Shown here: piece by piece, positions 18,136 through 27,594 of the stretch
Layout: each line of letters opens with the position of its first letter
Position numbering within the stretch: the first letter of the stretch is position 1
NCBI RefSeq assembly: GCF_035918155.1
Contig: NZ_CP109327.1
Coordinates: 6,634,001 to 6,698,000 of the forward strand
Source of the DNA: Streptomyces sp. NBC_01591
GTDB lineage: Bacteria > Actinomycetota > Actinomycetes > Streptomycetales > Streptomycetaceae
Reading direction: 5' to 3'
DNA: 64,000 nt
Made by a program: the position numbers and the translations under genes
Notes under the pieces: model-generated
What the model was told of the DNA's origin: nothing
The model's input: only the letters and a program-made list of their open reading frames with translations
Databases searched by the model: none

Positions 18136-18632
18136 GGGGACCTCCCGGGTGGTGCCTGCCGACGTCACGTGCGTCGCTGCTTCCGCTAGTCGAGTGTGGC
18201 CTGCCCGGGTGCAGCCTGCCACAACATTGCCGTGTTGCCCGGCGTGTCGGGCGTGAGCCCTTGATCGCCGGTATGACACGGTGACCTATTCTGCAACAGA
18301 AAGCGACTGTTGGTCACTTCATGTAGCCAGTCCCCGTGCGATGCCGTGGCGCCGCCGGATCGAGTGCCTCCTTCGGCCCCCTCCCGAAGATCCCGGACAC
18401 CCACGTGGGAGTCCGGCCCCAGGGCTCGCCACAGTACTCCATTCGGGCCACGAGGGTGGACCGCCGCGCCGTCGAAGTTCTCGTGAGGTGCGGGAGTTGA
18501 GCCATCGAGCCGGGGGTGGTGCGCCCCTCGTGCGTGTCCTGCTTCACAGAATCCCCGGAAGCGGAACTATTCACTTCGCTCAAATGTCCCTTCCTGTTGC
18601 ATGGTGGGAGAGATGTCAATCAAGGGCTGGAA

Positions 18633-19676
18633 ATGGTGCAGAAGCCGGAAAGTGACATAGAACCCAAAGAAAGGCGTATAGATCTGAGCCTGCCGCAGGT
18701 GGCGGGCAGCGCCGTGGCCGCGGTCGCGGCGGCGGTGGCGGCCTCCCAGCTGGGTGTGTACGGAACGATCCTCGGCGCCGGAGTGATGAGCGTCGTCGCC
18801 ACCTGCGGCGGTTCGGTCTTCCAGCACTTCTTCCGGCGCACGGGGGAGCAGATCCGCGAGGTCACGGTCCAGGTGAAGCACCCGGGCCGTGAGGTGACGG
18901 TGCATACCCGTGAGACGAGCGGTGCGCGTGCGGCGAAGGGGACGCAACGGCCGTCGGCCGGAACTCCCTCCCGAGCTCCCGACGGAGCCGCGGATGCCAC
19001 CACGATGATGCCCGCCATGGATGCCACGACCGTGCTGCGCAGGGCGGACGCCACGGCCGCGCCGGGTGCCACTGCCGACGACCCGGACCGTACGCGAATG
19101 CTGCGGCCTCTCGACGCGACCCAGCTGCTCACCACAGGGCGCCCGGACCCGGACGAGGACTTCTCCGAAGCCACCACGCACGGCACCCGGATCCGCGGCT
19201 GGAAGCGGTCGGCGCTCGGGGCGGCGGTGGTCTTCGCCCTCACGATGGCCGGAATCACCACGTACGAGCTGATCTCCGGCAACGACCTGAGCGGTGGCCA
19301 GGGCACGACCGTCGGCTCCGTCGTGCGTGGCGGGGAGCGGAGTTCCGGGTCGGACGATCCGGCGCCGTCGACGAGTACCGACCCCGGCCAGGGGCGGACG
19401 CCGGACCAGGAGAGCGGCACGGCGCCCGGTACCGATCAGCAGGGCGGCCGGAGCCAGAGCCCCGACTCCGGTCAGGGCGACCGCTCCTCGGCCGATCCGA
19501 CGCCCAGCCCCACGCAGTCCGGCAGCACCGGTGACCGTACGAGCCCGCCCCCGGCGGCCACTCCCTCCCCGGCGGCACCCGGCGACGGCGCCTCTGCCGG
19601 CACGGCCCCCGCGGGCGGCGGCGAGGCCCCGGCACAGGGCGACGGTGCCACCACCGGCACGGACACCGGACAGTGA
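18633..19676 (+). CDS. Putative membrane protein with long extracytoplasmic Ser/Pro/Gly tail
   Basis: I do not recognise a named family. The 347-residue protein has a hydrophobic Ala/Val/Gly segment at about 15-55 (AGSAVAAVAAAVAASQLGVY, then GTILGAGVMSVVA). A polar middle contains HPGREVTVHTRE, and a second clear membrane helix (AAVVFALTMAGITTYEL) lies near 200-220. The last 120 residues are Gly/Ser/Thr/Pro-rich with little predicted structure, typical of a cell-wall-spanning region. The start at ATG 18633 is the first methionine before the conserved-looking part; its ribosome site (AAGGGCTGG) is weak. It diverges from sepH across about 500 bp, in which I saw no other gene. Confidence 0.55.
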   Translation: MVQKPESDIEPKERRIDLSLPQVAGSAVAAVAAAVAASQLGVYGTILGAGVMSVVATCGGSVFQHFFRRTGEQIREVTVQVKHPGREVTVHTRETSGARAAKGTQRPSAGTPSRAPDGAADATTMMPAMDATTVLRRADATAAPGATADDPDRTRMLRPLDATQLLTTGRPDPDEDFSEATTHGTRIRGWKRSALGAAVVFALTMAGITTYELISGNDLSGGQGTTVGSVVRGGERSSGSDDPAPSTSTDPGQGRTPDQESGTAPGTDQQGGRSQSPDSGQGDRSSADPTPSPTQSGSTGDRTSPPPAATPSPAAPGDGASAGTAPAGGGEAPAQGDGATTGTDTGQ

Positions 19677-19709
19677 ACCGCCCCGCGCCCCGCGCCCGGG
19701 GCGAAGGCG

Positions 19710-21032
19710 CTACTCGCCCAGCACCCGGCGCAGGTAGTCGTTGCCGAAGAGCCGGTCCGGGTCCAGCCGGTCGCGTACGGCGGTGAACTCGCCGAACCGC
19801 GGGTACACCCCGGCGAGGTACTCGGCGTCACGGGTGTTGACCTTGCCCCAGTGCGGGCGGCCGCCGTGGGCGGTCATGATGCGCTCGACCGCCGTGAAGT
19901 ACGCCTGGTAGGGCGTGCCCTTGTAGAGGTGGACGGCGATGTACGCGCTCTCGCGGCCCGAGGCCGTGGAGAGCGCGATGTCGTCCGCGGGGGCGGTACG
20001 GACCTCCACCGGGAAGCTGATCCGCAGCGGCGAACGTTCGACCATCGCCTTCACCTCGCGCAGCGCCTCCACGGCGGCCTCGCGCGGCAGCGCGTACTCC
20101 ATCTCCACGAAGCGGACCCGGCGCGGGCTGGTGAAGACCTTGTACGGGATGTCGGTGTACGTACGGGCCGACAGGGCGCGGCTGGAGAGCTTGGCGATCG
20201 ACGGAATGGTGGCGGGGACCGCCCGGCCGAGCGAACAGGCCACCTGGAAGATCCCGTTGGAGAGGAGCTCGTCCTCGATCCAGCCGCTGACCTTTCCGGG
20301 CGGGGCGGCGGGGCCCGCGCTGCGGTTGTTGCGCTTGGTGTTGCAGTTCCCGGTGTGCGGGAACCAGTAGAACTCGAAGTGCTCGTTCTCGGCGACCAGC
20401 TCGTCGAAGTCGCCCATGACCCGGTCGAAGGTCATCGGCTCCTCACGGGCCGTCAGCAGGAAGACCGGCTCCACGGCGAAGGTGATCGCCGTGACGACAC
20501 CCAGCGCGCCGAGCCCGATCCGGGCGACGGCGAAGATGTCGGCGTTCTCCTTCTCCGAACAGGTCAGCACCGTGCCGTCGGCGGTGATCAGTTCGAGGGC
20601 GCGGATCTGCGCGGATATGGACGCCGAGTCACGGCCGGTGCCGTGGGTGCCGGTCGAGGTGGCGCCCGCGACCGTCTGCTCCATGATGTCGCCCATGTTG
20701 GTGAGCGAGAGACCCTCGCGGGCCAGCGCGGTGTTCAGCCGCTTCAGCGGGGTGCCGGCCTCGACGGTCACCGTCATTGCCTCGCGGTCGATGTTCCGGA
20801 TGCCGGTGAGCAGGTCCGGGCGGATCAGCACGCCGTCGGTGGCCGCCGTCGCGGTGAAGGAGTGCCCGGTGCCTACGGGCTTCACCCGCAGACCGTCCTC
20901 GGAGGCCCGGCGCAGCACCACGGCGAGCTCCGGCACGGAGGCGGGGGACACGGCCCGTACCGGACGGGCGCTGACATTCCCCGCCCAGTTACGCCACGCG
21001 TTCGTCGTCGTCCGTGCGTCGGTGTCGGTCAT
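19710..21032 (-). CDS. FAD-linked sugar-1,4-lactone oxidase (D-arabinono/L-gulono type)
   Basis: The protein has 440 residues. The N-terminal FAD-binding PCMH domain starts WAGNVSARPVRAVSPASV and has the flavin-loop pattern VKPVGTGHSFTATAATDG. The C-terminal ALO domain ends with the conserved HWGKVNT segment and a final LFGNDYLRRVL. These enzymes oxidise an aldonolactone with oxygen or another acceptor. The flavin-attachment histidine region (VGTGHS) is present, so FAD may be covalently bound. It is the downstream gene of a two-gene unit with an MFS transporter, whose coding end overlaps its first 15 codons. That overlap suggests coupled expression. Substrate assignment is family-level only. 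Confidence 0.85.
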   Translation of the reverse strand: MTDTDARTTTNAWRNWAGNVSARPVRAVSPASVPELAVVLRRASEDGLRVKPVGTGHSFTATAATDGVLIRPDLLTGIRNIDREAMTVTVEAGTPLKRLNTALAREGLSLTNMGDIMEQTVAGATSTGTHGTGRDSASISAQIRALELITADGTVLTCSEKENADIFAVARIGLGALGVVTAITFAVEPVFLLTAREEPMTFDRVMGDFDELVAENEHFEFYWFPHTGNCNTKRNNRSAGPAAPPGKVSGWIEDELLSNGIFQVACSLGRAVPATIPSIAKLSSRALSARTYTDIPYKVFTSPRRVRFVEMEYALPREAAVEALREVKAMVERSPLRISFPVEVRTAPADDIALSTASGRESAYIAVHLYKGTPYQAYFTAVERIMTAHGGRPHWGKVNTRDAEYLAGVYPRFGEFTAVRDRLDPDRLFGNDYLRRVLGE

Positions 21033-22236
21033 CTTCCGCGCGCCCTTCCATAGGAACCGGCCCGCTGAGCCGGCGATACCCCAGGAACGCCACCGCGGCC
21101 GCGAGCGCTCCCGCCACGACGGGCACCGCGTACCCCGCCTCGGCCCCCGACGCGTCGACCACCCAGCCGGCGGCCGAGGAGCCGAGCGCCACTCCGACGG
21201 CGAGTCCGGTACTGGTCCAGGTCATGCCCTCGGTCAGTTCGGTGCGCGGTACGTGCTGTTCGACGAGGGCCATGGTGGTGACCATCGTCGGTGCGATGGC
21301 GAGACCCGCGACAAAGAGCGCCACGGCCAGGAACGGCAGGTTCCCGGCCAGTTGGAGGGGGATCATACTCACGGCCATCGCGCACACGCCCACCAGCCAC
21401 CGGGTGGACGCCTTGCCCCTGAGGTGGAGCAGGCCGAAGACCGCTCCGGCCAGGCAGGACCCCAGCGCGTACACGGCCAGCACGAGGCTCGCCGCGGCCT
21501 TGTGGCCCCGCTCCTCGGCGAAGGCCACCGTCACCACGTCGATGCCCCCGAAGATCGCACCGGTGGCCACGAAGGTCACCACGAGCACCTGGAGACCCCG
21601 GGAGCGCAGCGCGGAGCCGCCGGTGTGCTCCCGGCGCGGATGCGGAACCGGCTCGGTGGCCCGCTGCGCGGTCAGCCAGAGGACGCCGACCAGCAGGAAC
21701 CCGGCCGCCAGGAGCGGCCCCGCCTCCGGGAACCAGGCGGTGGACAGACCGATCGAGATGATCGGCCCGAAGATGAAGCACACCTCGTCGACGATCGACT
21801 CCCACGAGTACGCGGTGTGCAGCTCCCGCGGCGAGCCGCGGTAGATCTCCGCCCAGCGGGCCCGGATCATCGAACCCACGCTGGGCACGCAGCCGGCGCC
21901 CGCCGCGAAGACGAAGAGCGTCCAGTCGGACAGCCGCTGCTGCGCGCAGATCAGGAGCCCGGCCACCGCCGCCAGCGCGACGAGGGTGGCGGGACGCAGG
22001 ACACGGCGCTGCCCGTGCCGGTCGACGAGCCGGGAGATCAGCGGCCCGATCACCGCCGCCGACATCGCCAGCGTCGCGGAGAGCGCGCCGGCGAGCCCGT
22101 AACGCCCGGTGAGCTGGGAAATCATGGTCACCACGCCGATGCCCATCATGGACAGCGGCATCCGGCCGAGGAATCCGGCCGCCGAGAACCCCTTGGTGCC
22201 GGGGGCGGCGAATATCGCGCGGTAGGGACTGGGCAA
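20989..22236 (-). CDS. MFS transporter (12 membrane segments)
   Basis: The protein has 415 residues and about 12 hydrophobic helices with the usual central loop. The motif-A-like loop SRLVDRHGQRRVLRP follows the second helix, as in drug/sugar exporters of the major facilitator superfamily. I chose the TTG at 22236 because GGAG lies six bases upstream and the N-terminal peptide PSPYRAIFA is typical; no ATG or GTG start precedes the first helix in this frame. Its 3' end overlaps the lactone oxidase gene by 44 bp, so the two are probably cotranscribed. It is divergent from hemH. The substrate is unknown. Confidence 0.8.
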   Translation of the reverse strand: MPSPYRAIFAAPGTKGFSAAGFLGRMPLSMMGIGVVTMISQLTGRYGLAGALSATLAMSAAVIGPLISRLVDRHGQRRVLRPATLVALAAVAGLLICAQQRLSDWTLFVFAAGAGCVPSVGSMIRARWAEIYRGSPRELHTAYSWESIVDEVCFIFGPIISIGLSTAWFPEAGPLLAAGFLLVGVLWLTAQRATEPVPHPRREHTGGSALRSRGLQVLVVTFVATGAIFGGIDVVTVAFAEERGHKAAASLVLAVYALGSCLAGAVFGLLHLRGKASTRWLVGVCAMAVSMIPLQLAGNLPFLAVALFVAGLAIAPTMVTTMALVEQHVPRTELTEGMTWTSTGLAVGVALGSSAAGWVVDASGAEAGYAVPVVAGALAAAVAFLGYRRLSGPVPMEGRAEDDRHRRTDDDERVA

Positions 22237-22389
22237 GGAGATCTCCGGAACAGAGTGATCGCACGCGCCTGTAATACGTGAAGCTAACCGATACAGCTTA
22301 CGGTCGGGGCGATCGCTCCGACAGTGGGGTGGGCCCGGGAGCCGATGTCGGTGGGAAGGCCGTCCGAGGCGGGTGGCAGGATCGGTGTC

Positions 22390-23517
22390 ATGTCCGATCT
22401 GCGCGATCCCGCTCCCTACGACGCCCTGCTGCTGCTCTCCTTCGGCGGCCCCGAAGGCCCGGACGACGTGGTCCCGTTCCTGGCGAACGTCACCCGTGGC
22501 CGAGGCATCCCCGAGGAGCGGCTGAAGGAGGTCGGCAAGCACTACTTCCTGTTCGGCGGCGTCAGCCCGATCAACGCCCAGAACAGGGCCCTGCTGGACG
22601 CCCTGCGCAAGGACTTCGCCGAGCACGGACTGGAACTGCCGGTGTACTGGGGCAACCGCAACTGGGCGCCGTACCTCACCGACACCCTGCGCGAGATGGC
22701 CGCGGACGGGCACCGCCGCATCGCCGTCCTCGCCACCAGCGCCTACGCCTCCTACTCCGGCTGCAGGCAGTACCGCGAGAACCTCGCCGAGTCGCTGGCC
22801 GCACTGGAGGCGGAGGGGCTGCCGGTGCCCCGGGTGGACAAGCTCCGGCACTACTTCAACCACCCCGGGTTCGTGGCGCCCATGGTGGACGGCGTCCTCG
22901 CGTCCCTCGCCGACCTCCCCGAGGAGGTGCGGGCCGGGGCGCACCTCGCCTTCACCACCCACTCCATCCCCACCTCCGCCGCCGACACCTCCGGCCCCGT
23001 GGAGACGCACGGCGACGGCGGCGCCTATGTCGCCGAGCACCTCGACGTCGCCCGGCTGATCGTCGAGGCGGTGCGCGAGGAGACCGGCGTCGAGTACCCC
23101 TGGCAGCTCGTCTACCAGTCGCGCAGCGGCGCCCCGCACATCCCCTGGCTGGAGCCCGACATCTGCGACCACCTGGAGGCGCTGCACGCGGACGGCGTGC
23201 CCGCCGTGGTGATGGCCCCCATCGGGTTCCTCTCGGACCACATGGAAGTCCTGTACGACCTCGACACGGAGGCCACCGCGAAGGCCGCCGAGCTGGGACT
23301 GCCGGTGCGCCGGTCGGCCACCGTGGGCGCCGACCCGCGGTTCGCCGCGGCCGTGCGCGAGCTGGTGCTGGAGCGCGCGGCCACCGAGCGGGGCCAGGGC
23401 GGGGAGCGGTGCGCTCTGGGCGCGCTCGGGCCGGCCCACGACCTCTGCCCGGTCGGCTGCTGCCCCGCACGGGCCCTCAAGCCCGCCGCCGCGGGTGCCG
23501 ACAGCCCGTACGCATAA
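22390..23517 (+). CDS. hemH: Ferrochelatase (coproporphyrin III type)
   Basis: The protein has 375 residues. It inserts iron into coproporphyrin III in the coproporphyrin-dependent haem pathway used by Actinobacteria (the gene is also called cpfC). The conserved N-terminal [18 protein letters not shown], the active-site histidine region TTHSIPTS and the QSRSG stretch are present. The C-terminal 40 residues carry a cysteine cluster ([20 protein letters not shown]) expected to bind a [2Fe-2S] cluster, as in actinobacterial enzymes. The start ATG 22390 gives the usual [11 protein letters not shown]. suhB follows 39 bp later on the same strand. Confidence 0.95.
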   Translation: MSDLRDPAPYDALLLLSFGGPEGPDDVVPFLANVTRGRGIPEERLKEVGKHYFLFGGVSPINAQNRALLDALRKDFAEHGLELPVYWGNRNWAPYLTDTLREMAADGHRRIAVLATSAYASYSGCRQYRENLAESLAALEAEGLPVPRVDKLRHYFNHPGFVAPMVDGVLASLADLPEEVRAGAHLAFTTHSIPTSAADTSGPVETHGDGGAYVAEHLDVARLIVEAVREETGVEYPWQLVYQSRSGAPHIPWLEPDICDHLEALHADGVPAVVMAPIGFLSDHMEVLYDLDTEATAKAAELGLPVRRSATVGADPRFAAAVRELVLERAATERGQGGERCALGALGPAHDLCPVGCCPARALKPAAAGADSPYA

Positions 23518-23556
23518 GAGCAGCCCCGCCGTACGCCCACAGACCCCTGGAGAGCC

Positions 23557-24375
23557 GTGACCGACCCGAACCTGTCCGAACTGCTCGACCTCGCCCTGGA
23601 GGCCGCCTCACGCGCGGGCGCGCTGCTCCGCGACGGCCGTCCGGCCGATCTGGGAGTGGCGGCGACCAAGTCCAGCCCGATCGATGTCGTCACCGAGATG
23701 GACATCGCCGCCGAGAAGCTGATCACCGGCTTCCTGAGCGAACGCCGCCCGCAGGACGGCTTCCTCGGCGAGGAGGGGGCCAGCGCCGAGGGCAGCAGCG
23801 GTGTCCGCTGGGTCATCGACCCGCTCGACGGCACCGTGAACTACCTGTACGGACTGCCCACCTGGGCCGTCTCCATCGCCGCCGAACGGGACGGTGTGCG
23901 GGTCGTGGGCGTGGTGGAGGCCCCGATGCGCGGCGAGACCTACCGGGCGGTGCTCGGCGGCGGGGCGTACGCCCGGGGCGGCACGTTCGGCGACGGCGCC
24001 GCGCTGCGCTGCCGGACCGCGCCGCCGCTCGACCAGGCGCTCGTCTCGACCGGTTTCAACTACGTCAGCGAGGTCCGTACGCACCAGGCGGACGTGGCCC
24101 AGAAGCTGATCCCGCGGCTCCGTGACATCCGGCGCAGCGGCTCCGCCGCCGTGGACCTCTGCGATGTGGCCGCGGGCCGCCTCGACGGCTACTACGAGCG
24201 CGGGCTCCACCCCTGGGACCTGGCGGCCGGCGACCTCATCGCCCGTGAGGCGGGCGCGCACACCGGCGGGCGTCCCGGGCGGCCCGCCGACGGTGACCTG
24301 ACGGTCGCTGCGACACCGGGCGTCTTCGAGCCGCTGCAGGCCCTCCTGGAGGAGCTCGGCGCCTGGCACGACTAG
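23557..24375 (+). CDS. suhB: Inositol-1-monophosphatase family phosphatase
   Basis: The protein has 272 residues from a GTG start. Both metal-binding motifs are intact: GEEGA at 71-75 and DPLDGT at 88-93, with the C-terminal WDLAAGDLIAREAGA motif supplying the third aspartate. The enzyme removes phosphate from inositol phosphate and related sugar phosphates with magnesium. In actinomycetes inositol feeds mycothiol and phosphatidylinositol synthesis. The gene position, near dut and the DUF4193 gene, corresponds to suhB in the mycobacterial order as I remember it. A strong bidirectional hairpin follows. Confidence 0.9.
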   Translation: MTDPNLSELLDLALEAASRAGALLRDGRPADLGVAATKSSPIDVVTEMDIAAEKLITGFLSERRPQDGFLGEEGASAEGSSGVRWVIDPLDGTVNYLYGLPTWAVSIAAERDGVRVVGVVEAPMRGETYRAVLGGGAYARGGTFGDGAALRCRTAPPLDQALVSTGFNYVSEVRTHQADVAQKLIPRLRDIRRSGSAAVDLCDVAAGRLDGYYERGLHPWDLAAGDLIAREAGAHTGGRPGRPADGDLTVAATPGVFEPLQALLEELGAWHD

Positions 24376-24402
24376 AACGGCCGACCGGGTCCGCCCGGCA
24401 CG

Positions 24403-24448
24403 CGAGAAGGGCCCCCGACGCCGGTCACGGCATCGGGGGCCCTTCTCG
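24403..24448. terminator. Bidirectional terminator between suhB and the small minus-strand gene
   Basis: CGAGAAGGGCCCCCGA and its near-perfect complement TCGGGGGCCCTTCTCG flank a 14-base loop. It separates two convergent genes. Confidence 0.85.
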
Positions 24449-24457
24449 CCGACGTGC

Positions 24458-24631
24458 TCAGACGCTGGTGGCGCCGATTTCGACGCCGTGCTCGGCGGCG
24501 AGGCGGTGAAGGTCTTCCAGCTCGCTCTGCTCGACATCCGCGAGGAAGTCGTCGCCCGTTTCCCGAGCTCTCGTGAGGTCGTACTCGGTGGTCTTGATCC
24601 GCTGCAGCAGACCTGCGGTGAAAGCGTCCAT
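24458..24631 (-). CDS. Small conserved-looking cytosolic protein, 57 aa
   Basis: I do not recognise a family. The 57 residues (MDAFTAGLLQRIKTTEYDL onward) are acidic, fully helical in pattern and rich in Glu, Leu and Arg, with no membrane segment. The start at 24631 is supported by GAGGGGG at 9-13 bases upstream; the longer open frame to 24715 has no such site. The high-quality ribosome site and its own terminator argue that this is a genuine short gene. It is divergent from cutR with a 360-bp gap. Confidence 0.65.
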   Translation of the reverse strand: MDAFTAGLLQRIKTTEYDLTRARETGDDFLADVEQSELEDLHRLAAEHGVEIGATSV

Positions 24632-24991
24632 AATGCGCCCCCTCATCGTGGGCCGGTGGCACGGGGCTGTGCCCGGGGTTTCCCTCCGCACGGAGGCGGT
24701 AGGGCGGGTGATCACGCGCTCTCCGGGGACGGAGTGGCCTGTGGCACGCCAGACTCAAGGCGTGATCGCGGGTGTGAATTCGTCCTCCCCCGGCCGGGGA
24801 GGAGGGAAACCTCAACTGTCCCGAAAATCCGGTGAATTCCACCGAGCCCCAGGTCGGAGAGCGTCGTCTTACCGCCGGTTTATGCGCGTTGCGGGCAGGA
24901 TGGAGCCGCACAGACCAGTGCCGACGGATGTCCGGATCACGGACCGTGGGCACTTCGATACGTTCTGAAGTTTCTAAGGAAGGACAGCGCC
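24632..24991. other. Intergenic region between the 57-aa gene and cutR
   Basis: This 360-bp divergent gap holds no convincing gene. It contains a GC-rich hairpin, CCTCCCC / GGGGAGG (about 24784-24803), and ends with the strong ribosome site AAGGAAGGA of cutR. No clear promoter boxes were recognised. Confidence 0.5.
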
Positions 24992-25645
24992 GTGCGCGTA
25001 CTCGTCGTGGAGGACGAGCAGCTGCTCGCCGATGCGGTGGCCACCGGATTGCGCCGGGAGGCCATGGCCGTCGATGTTGTGTATGACGGTGCGGCGGCCC
25101 TGGAGCGCATCGAGGTCAATGACTACGACGTCGTGGTGCTGGACCGGGACCTCCCCCTGGTCCACGGCGACGACGTCTGCCGGCGGATCGTCGAGCTGGG
25201 CATGCCCACCCGGGTGCTCATGCTCACCGCGTCCGGGGACGTCAGCGACCGCGTCGAGGGCCTGGAGCTGGGCGCCGACGACTATCTGCCCAAGCCGTTC
25301 GCCTTCAGCGAGCTCACCGCGCGGGTGCGGGCGCTCGGCCGGCGTACGACGGTGGCCCTGCCGCCCGTCCTGGAGCGGGCCGGCATCAAGCTCGACCCGA
25401 ACCGGCGCGAGGTCTTCCGGGGCGAGACGGAGGTCCAGCTCGCGCCGAAGGAGTTCGCCGTGCTGGAGGTGCTGATGCGCAGCGAGGGCGCGGTCGTCTC
25501 GGCCGAGCAGCTGCTGGAGAAGGCCTGGGACGAGAACACCGACCCGTTCACCAATGTCGTCCGGGTGACCGTCATGACGCTGCGCCGGAAACTCGGCGAG
25601 CCGCCGGTGATCGTCACCGTGCCCGGTTCCGGCTACCGGATCTGA
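24992..25645 (+). CDS. cutR: Response regulator CutR (OmpR family)
   Basis: The 217-residue protein is a two-component regulator with a receiver domain (phospho-acceptor D51, conserved K in DDYLPKPF) and an OmpR-type winged helix (VQLAPKEFAVLEVLMRSEGA and the C-terminal VRVTVMTLRRKLG). It is very close to the CutR sequence of Streptomyces lividans as I remember it, hence the name. CutRS was named for copper but later work links it to secretion stress and antibiotic control. The start is GTG 24992 behind AAGGAAGGA. cutS begins six bases after its stop. Confidence 0.93.
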   Translation: MRVLVVEDEQLLADAVATGLRREAMAVDVVYDGAAALERIEVNDYDVVVLDRDLPLVHGDDVCRRIVELGMPTRVLMLTASGDVSDRVEGLELGADDYLPKPFAFSELTARVRALGRRTTVALPPVLERAGIKLDPNRREVFRGETEVQLAPKEFAVLEVLMRSEGAVVSAEQLLEKAWDENTDPFTNVVRVTVMTLRRKLGEPPVIVTVPGSGYRI

Positions 25646-25651
25646 CGGCCG

Positions 25652-26881
25652 ATGCCCACCGTCCCCGCGCCGCCGGCGGCGCCTCCGAAGCCCACCTGGG
25701 AGCCCAAACAGCAGGAGCCCCCCTACTGGCTGCGCCCGACCATCCGGATACGGCTCACGCTGCTCTACGGCGGCATGTTCCTGATCGCCGGCATCCTGCT
25801 GCTGTCGATCATCTACATGCTGGCCGCGCAGGCCCTGCACGTGGGCAGCGAGCTGCCGTTCAGGATCGTCAACGGACAGGTCACCAGTGATGTCTGCAAC
25901 CTGCCCGAGAAGGCATCCCCGGAGTCCTTCAACGCGGCGATGAACTCCTGCGTCAACCACCAGCGGCAGCAGGCGCTCGACACGCTTCTCAACCGGTCGC
26001 TGCTGGCCCTGGTGGGTCTGAGCGTCATCGCCTTCGCCTTCGGCTACGCGATGGCCGGGCGCGTGCTCTCGCCGCTGGGCCGGATCACCCGCACCGCCCG
26101 CCGGGTGGCCGGGACCGACCTGTCCCGCCGGATCGAGCTGGACGGCCCGGACGACGAGCTGAAGGAGCTCGCCGACACCTTCGACGAGATGCTCGACCGA
26201 CTGGAGCGGGCCTTCACCGCCCAGCAGCGGTTCGTCGGCAACGCGTCGCACGAGCTGCGCACGCCGCTGGCGATCAACCGCACGCTGCTGGAGGTCCATC
26301 TGTCCGACCCGCAGGCGCCGCCGGAGCTGAAGCAGCTCGGCAAGACCCTGCTGGCCACCAACGAGCGCAGCGAGCAGCTGGTCGAGGGCCTGCTGCTGCT
26401 GGCCCGCAGCGACAACCAGATCGTCGAGCGCAAGCCGGTCGACCTCGAGGAGGTGGCCTCGCGCGCGATCGACCAGACGCGCGGCGAGGCGGAGGAGCGC
26501 GGTGTGGAGATCCGCGGCGAGAGGGCCCCCGCCGTGGTCCAGGGCAACGGGGTCCTGCTGGAGCGGATCGCGCTGAACCTCGTACAGAACGCCGTGCGCT
26601 ACAACGTTCCCGAGGAGGGCTGGGTGGAGGTCACCACCGAGCTGCGGGGCGGCCAGGCCCTGCTGGTGGTCTCGAACACCGGCCCTGTGGTGCCCGCGTA
26701 CGAGATCGACAACCTCTTCGAGCCCTTCAGACGGCTGCGTACGGAGCGAACGGGCAGCGACAGGGGGGTCGGCCTCGGCCTGTCGATCGCGCGGTCCGTG
26801 GCGCGCGCTCACGGCGGCCGTATCATCGCGGAACCCCGTGAGGGCGGTGGTCTTGTGATGCGTGTCTCACTGCCGGTCTGA
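25652..26881 (+). CDS. cutS: Sensor histidine kinase CutS
   Basis: The protein has 409 residues. Membrane segments are at about 35-58 and 114-134, enclosing a short outside loop with two cysteines (C82 and C100), which could form a disulfide and act as a redox or folding sensor. A HAMP linker follows, then the phosphorylation motif FVGNASHELRTPL with H200, and the ATPase domain (N box LNLVQNAVRYN, G2 box GVGLGLSIA). The N terminus is Pro-rich. It is cotranscribed with cutR. A hairpin terminator lies 130 bp downstream. Confidence 0.93.
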   Translation: MPTVPAPPAAPPKPTWEPKQQEPPYWLRPTIRIRLTLLYGGMFLIAGILLLSIIYMLAAQALHVGSELPFRIVNGQVTSDVCNLPEKASPESFNAAMNSCVNHQRQQALDTLLNRSLLALVGLSVIAFAFGYAMAGRVLSPLGRITRTARRVAGTDLSRRIELDGPDDELKELADTFDEMLDRLERAFTAQQRFVGNASHELRTPLAINRTLLEVHLSDPQAPPELKQLGKTLLATNERSEQLVEGLLLLARSDNQIVERKPVDLEEVASRAIDQTRGEAEERGVEIRGERAPAVVQGNGVLLERIALNLVQNAVRYNVPEEGWVEVTTELRGGQALLVVSNTGPVVPAYEIDNLFEPFRRLRTERTGSDRGVGLGLSIARSVARAHGGRIIAEPREGGGLVMRVSLPV

Positions 26882-26964
26882 GAGGCCGGACGGAGCGATC
26901 CGCGCACGAATTAATTTGTTCGCTTTGAGCGGAATTTTCGGGACCTGCTCCCGGATCGTCCGTG

Positions 26965-26978
26965 TGTGATCGATCACA
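26965..26978. promoter_or_regulatory. Perfect 14-bp palindrome TGTGATCGATCACA
   Basis: The sequence is fully self-complementary and lies 84 bp after cutS and 36 bp before the terminator. It resembles a CRP/FNR half-site pair (TGTGA...TCACA), but the half sites are separated by 4 instead of 6 bases. It may be an operator or a small hairpin. Confidence 0.35.
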
Positions 26979-27013
26979 GGAGCGAATTTCTGACCGTCAA
27001 CGCTCCGTGATCA

Positions 27014-27058
27014 GGGGCCCCACCGGAAAACCCGCAAAAGTCGGGGTTTTCGGGGCCC
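27014..27058 (+). terminator. Terminator of the cutRS operon
   Basis: GGGCCCCACCGGAAAACCC pairs with GGGGTTTTCGGGGCCC over a long imperfect stem. The position, after cutS and before the next promoter, fits transcription termination. Confidence 0.75.
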
Positions 27059-27285
27059 GATATCACGGGAAGTACACGGGGTGGCGCCCGTGAAGCGCGA
27101 CACCGGGACCGTGTACGGTCCCCATCGCCACCCAAGCCGGCCACTCTCGAGCGGCCCTTTTGGGTGTCGATTGAGTAACAGACCTTGATGTGAGGCAAAA
27201 TCTCCGCCTCGGGTCGGGCACAAGTCCGGCCTCTCACGCGTTACGTGCGCTGAGACACCGCAGACACCCAGAGGGGGAGAGCGAC

Positions 27286-27582
27286 ATGGCAACGGATTAC
27301 GACACCCCACGCAAGACCGATGACGACGTCGACCAGGACAGCCTCGAAGAACTCAAGGCTCGCCGGAGCGACAAGACGGCGTCCGCCGTCGACGTCGACG
27401 AATTCGACGCGGCCGAAGGACTGGAGCTGCCCGGCGCAGACCTGTCCAACGAAGAGCTGGCCGTCAGGGTCCTGCCCAAGCAGGCCGACGAGTTCACGTG
27501 CATGAGCTGCTTTCTCGTGCACCACAGGAGCCAGCTGGCACGCGAGAAGAACGGCCAGCCGATCTGCCGCGACTGCGACTAG
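27286..27582 (+). CDS. DUF4193 zinc-ribbon protein
   Basis: The 98-residue acidic protein ends with a four-cysteine zinc-binding pattern, CMSC and, 19 residues later, CRDC, as in the actinobacterial DUF4193 family. The N-terminal two thirds are Asp/Glu-rich and probably flexible. The family is small, cytosolic and of unknown biochemical role; the mycobacterial counterpart I recall is Rv2699c, next to dut and suhB, the same neighbourhood as here. The start ATG 27286 follows GAGGGGGAGAG. The roughly 400-bp leader (26882-27285) holds the cutRS terminator and a possible promoter TTGAGT (27171) with CAAAAT (27196). Confidence 0.88.
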   Translation: MATDYDTPRKTDDDVDQDSLEELKARRSDKTASAVDVDEFDAAEGLELPGADLSNEELAVRVLPKQADEFTCMSCFLVHHRSQLAREKNGQPICRDCD

Positions 27583-27594
27583 GTCGCACCGACC

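Noticed and set aside
26965..26978. Canonical CRP site
   Set aside because: The half sites are spaced by 4 rather than 6 bases and the position is downstream of cutS, not in front of a gene start.
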